From positions 34,175-98,174 of the forward strand of contig JANXDU010000018.1 in assembly GCA_025059195.1 (NCBI GenBank): DNA of 64,000 nucleotides. The letters run 5' to 3'. Shown piece after piece: positions 63,006 through 64,000 of the stretch (position 1 is the first letter of the stretch; each line of letters starts with the position of its first letter). The notes below the pieces were generated by a model. It saw only the letters and a list, made by a program, of their open reading frames with translations. It ran no database searches and was not told the DNA's origin. This DNA comes from Candidatus Bathyarchaeota archaeon (GTDB lineage Archaea; Thermoproteota; Bathyarchaeia; Bathyarchaeales; Bathycorpusculaceae). A program made the translations under genes and the position numbers.

Positions 63006-63467
63006 TTGAGTCAATTTCTGTCCAACAATGTTCAGGATGTGGACAGAAATATGTACAAAAGAATCCCCAACCTCCATTATGCAAGAAATGCAAGGAACAC
63101 CCGCTTCCTTCTTAAAAGGAAAATCATCAAAAGTTTGAGGCAACGCCCTCTAACTAAAGCCGAACTTAAAATCGTTTGCAATGTTCAACCTCACCAGAGA
63201 AGGAGCTTCGATAGGGCTTTGAAGGACCTTCATAACCTCGATATTATCAGAATGGACAAGAGGACGCAAAAGATATACGCCTACGGGCATGAGCCTCCTG
63301 AGACGGTCCAATTTACTGTTCATACGGAGAACCTTGATGTCACTATTCCAGCGAAAAAAGAACAAGCGGCAAAGGTAGTCGAAAAAGACCCGCTCATTAA
63401 ACGAAATAAAGAAGCCAGAATTGTCCTTGCGGAAACAGGGTTGCTAGAAAATTCAAATAGACAATGA
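63006..63467 (+). CDS. Winged-helix protein of the element, N-terminus uncertain
   Basis: The frame encodes up to 153 residues. Residues about 35-95 (FLLKRKIIKSLRQRPLTKAE, RRSFDRALKDLHNLDIIRMD) look like a winged helix, and the C-terminal part is charged. Start candidates are TTG 63006 and ATG 63051. The first 35 residues are suspicious, because another frame over the same bases (about 62990-63115) encodes a clear zinc ribbon. The functional protein may be a zinc-ribbon/winged-helix fusion split by a frameshift, or the N-terminus may be shorter. Confidence 0.55.
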   Translation: MSQFLSNNVQDVDRNMYKRIPNLHYARNARNTRFLLKRKIIKSLRQRPLTKAELKIVCNVQPHQRRSFDRALKDLHNLDIIRMDKRTQKIYAYGHEPPETVQFTVHTENLDVTIPAKKEQAAKVVEKDPLIKRNKEARIVLAETGLLENSNRQ

Positions 63468-63864
63468 AATAAGACAGCGTCACCGGTAACATAACAATTC
63501 CTCCTTCGTTTTTTGGGTTTATTTATAGAAACCTTTATCAAGACACCTAAATTCAGACAGCGAATCATTATCAACAACCGTTCCAAGCGATCCTAAGTTG
63601 TGGTTTATTTCTGTTAGCTGCAACTAACAGAAATCATATATTTAACCTATAAGCCTAAAACCCTTCACATCTTGGATTGTTATACTTTTGAAAAACTAAA
63701 ACTTTATCCTCCAAGCTAAGCCAACTCAGATGTCGAGCCTTGTTTTATAAAAACATAATTAACGGAAGAAGTGTAAAAAGGATTATTGAACCTAAGCGTA
63801 ATTTTTATAATCATCATGAAGACTAAATAATTAAGTTAGCATTAGGATCGTGGAAGTGGATAAT
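63468..63864. other. Gene-poor AT-rich gap between the element and the epimerase gene
   Basis: I see no credible coding frame in this 397-base stretch. It holds a 28-base near-perfect palindrome (63607-63634), several TATA-like boxes (for example CATATATTTAA just after the palindrome, and TTTTTATAAT near 63812) and no duplicate of the tRNA-Cys 3' end. The right border of the integrated element may lie here. Confidence 0.5.
63607..63634. promoter_or_regulatory. 28-base palindrome, possible operator
   Basis: ATTTCTGTTAG (63607-63617) and CTAACAGAAAT (63624-63634) are exact complements around CTGCAA. A TATA-like box, CATATATTTAA, follows directly. Perfect long arms beside a TATA box fit a dimeric-regulator site; no T tract follows, so a terminator is less likely. 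Confidence 0.55.
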
Positions 63865-64000
63865 ATGTTGAGGGACCACCTTTGGAAATCAATGAAAGTT
63901 CTTGTGTGTGGTGGTGCGAGTTTCATTGGTAGTCATCTTGTTGATAAGCTTGTAGAGCTTGAGGCGGAAGTGACTGTTTTGGATAATTTCAGCAGCGGCA
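63865..64000 (+). CDS. NAD-dependent epimerase/dehydratase (partial, N-terminus)
   Basis: The gene runs off the window. From ATG 63865 it reads MLRDHLWKSMKVLVCGGASF, then IGSHLVDKLVELEAEVTVLD, the Rossmann N-terminus of an extended short-chain dehydrogenase like GalE. The usual GGAGFIGSH is GGASFIGSH here. In-frame alternatives are GTG 63850, GTG 63856 and ATG 63889. It resembles the complete gene at 54485-55453. Confidence 0.82.
   Translation, partial: MLRDHLWKSMKVLVCGGASFIGSHLVDKLVELEAEVTVLDNFSSG

Noticed and set aside
1..64000. CRISPR arrays, rRNA genes, complete insertion sequences
   Set aside because: I found no regularly spaced repeats, no rRNA-like conserved segments and no transposase gene by reading both strands.

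Overview
The window is a 64 kb piece of an archaeal chromosome of moderate GC content. The archaeal assignment rests on archaeal/eukaryotic-type ribosomal proteins (L32e, L19e, L34e, S4e), Rpp29 of RNase P, TiaS, archaeal AlaRS, ATP-dependent DNA ligase, an archaeal SecY/DUF106 pair, TATA boxes, and a TrmB regulator. The protein flavour, including a zinc-ribbon tyrosine integrase, points to the TACK side, most likely a Bathyarchaeia-like lineage. That last step is inference; no 16S gene is present.

Layout. 1-8.3 kb: MFS transporter, biotin protein ligase, nitroreductase, then a biotin-dependent carboxyltransferase set (12S-like, 5S-like, 1.3S-like carrier) facing the catalytic subunit of methylmalonyl-CoA mutase. 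No biotin carboxylase is present, so the set resembles a transcarboxylase feeding the methylmalonyl-CoA route. 8.3-15 kb: tRNA-Ser(GCT), two paralogous SplB-type radical SAM proteins, DUF1847, MscL, small membrane proteins, a stand-alone RAM-domain protein, TiaS and FUN14. 15-17.9 kb: alaS. 18-27.7 kb: a complete beta-oxidation set on one strand (ETF beta and alpha, two acyl-CoA dehydrogenases, hydroxyacyl-CoA dehydrogenase, enoyl-CoA hydratase, thiolase with DUF35 partner, acyl-CoA ligase). With the mutase cluster this makes oxidation of even- and odd-chain acyl-CoAs plausible. 27.8-30.1 kb: a Tes-like radical SAM protein divergent from a TrmB regulator over a repeat-rich intergenic region. 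30.2-35.9 kb: hypF, hypC, hypD and hypE for NiFe-hydrogenase maturation, with no hydrogenase structural genes.

36.1-48.2 kb: a long ribosomal protein operon starting abruptly at L22 (L22-S3-L29-Rpp29-S17-L14-L24-S4e-L5-S14-S8-L6-L32e-L19e-L18-S5-L30, a small heat-shock-like gene, L15-secY-DUF106-L34e-cmk). 48.3-56.5 kb: surface polysaccharide genes (three GT2 enzymes, a GalE-like epimerase) interrupted by a threonine-synthase-like protein that lacks the PLP lysine and carries a C-terminal winged helix, and by an ECF S-component with a PurM/HypE-like partner. 56.6-59.8 kb: TPR protein, DNA ligase, E1-like enzyme.

59.9-63.5 kb: a probable small integrated element next to tRNA-Cys(GCA): integrase, five small minus-strand genes (ribbon-helix-helix and zinc-finger types) and one divergent winged-helix gene whose start overlaps a zinc ribbon in another frame. 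The window ends inside a second GalE-like gene. The least-explained items are the lysine-less threonine-synthase/winged-helix fusion and this compact element.
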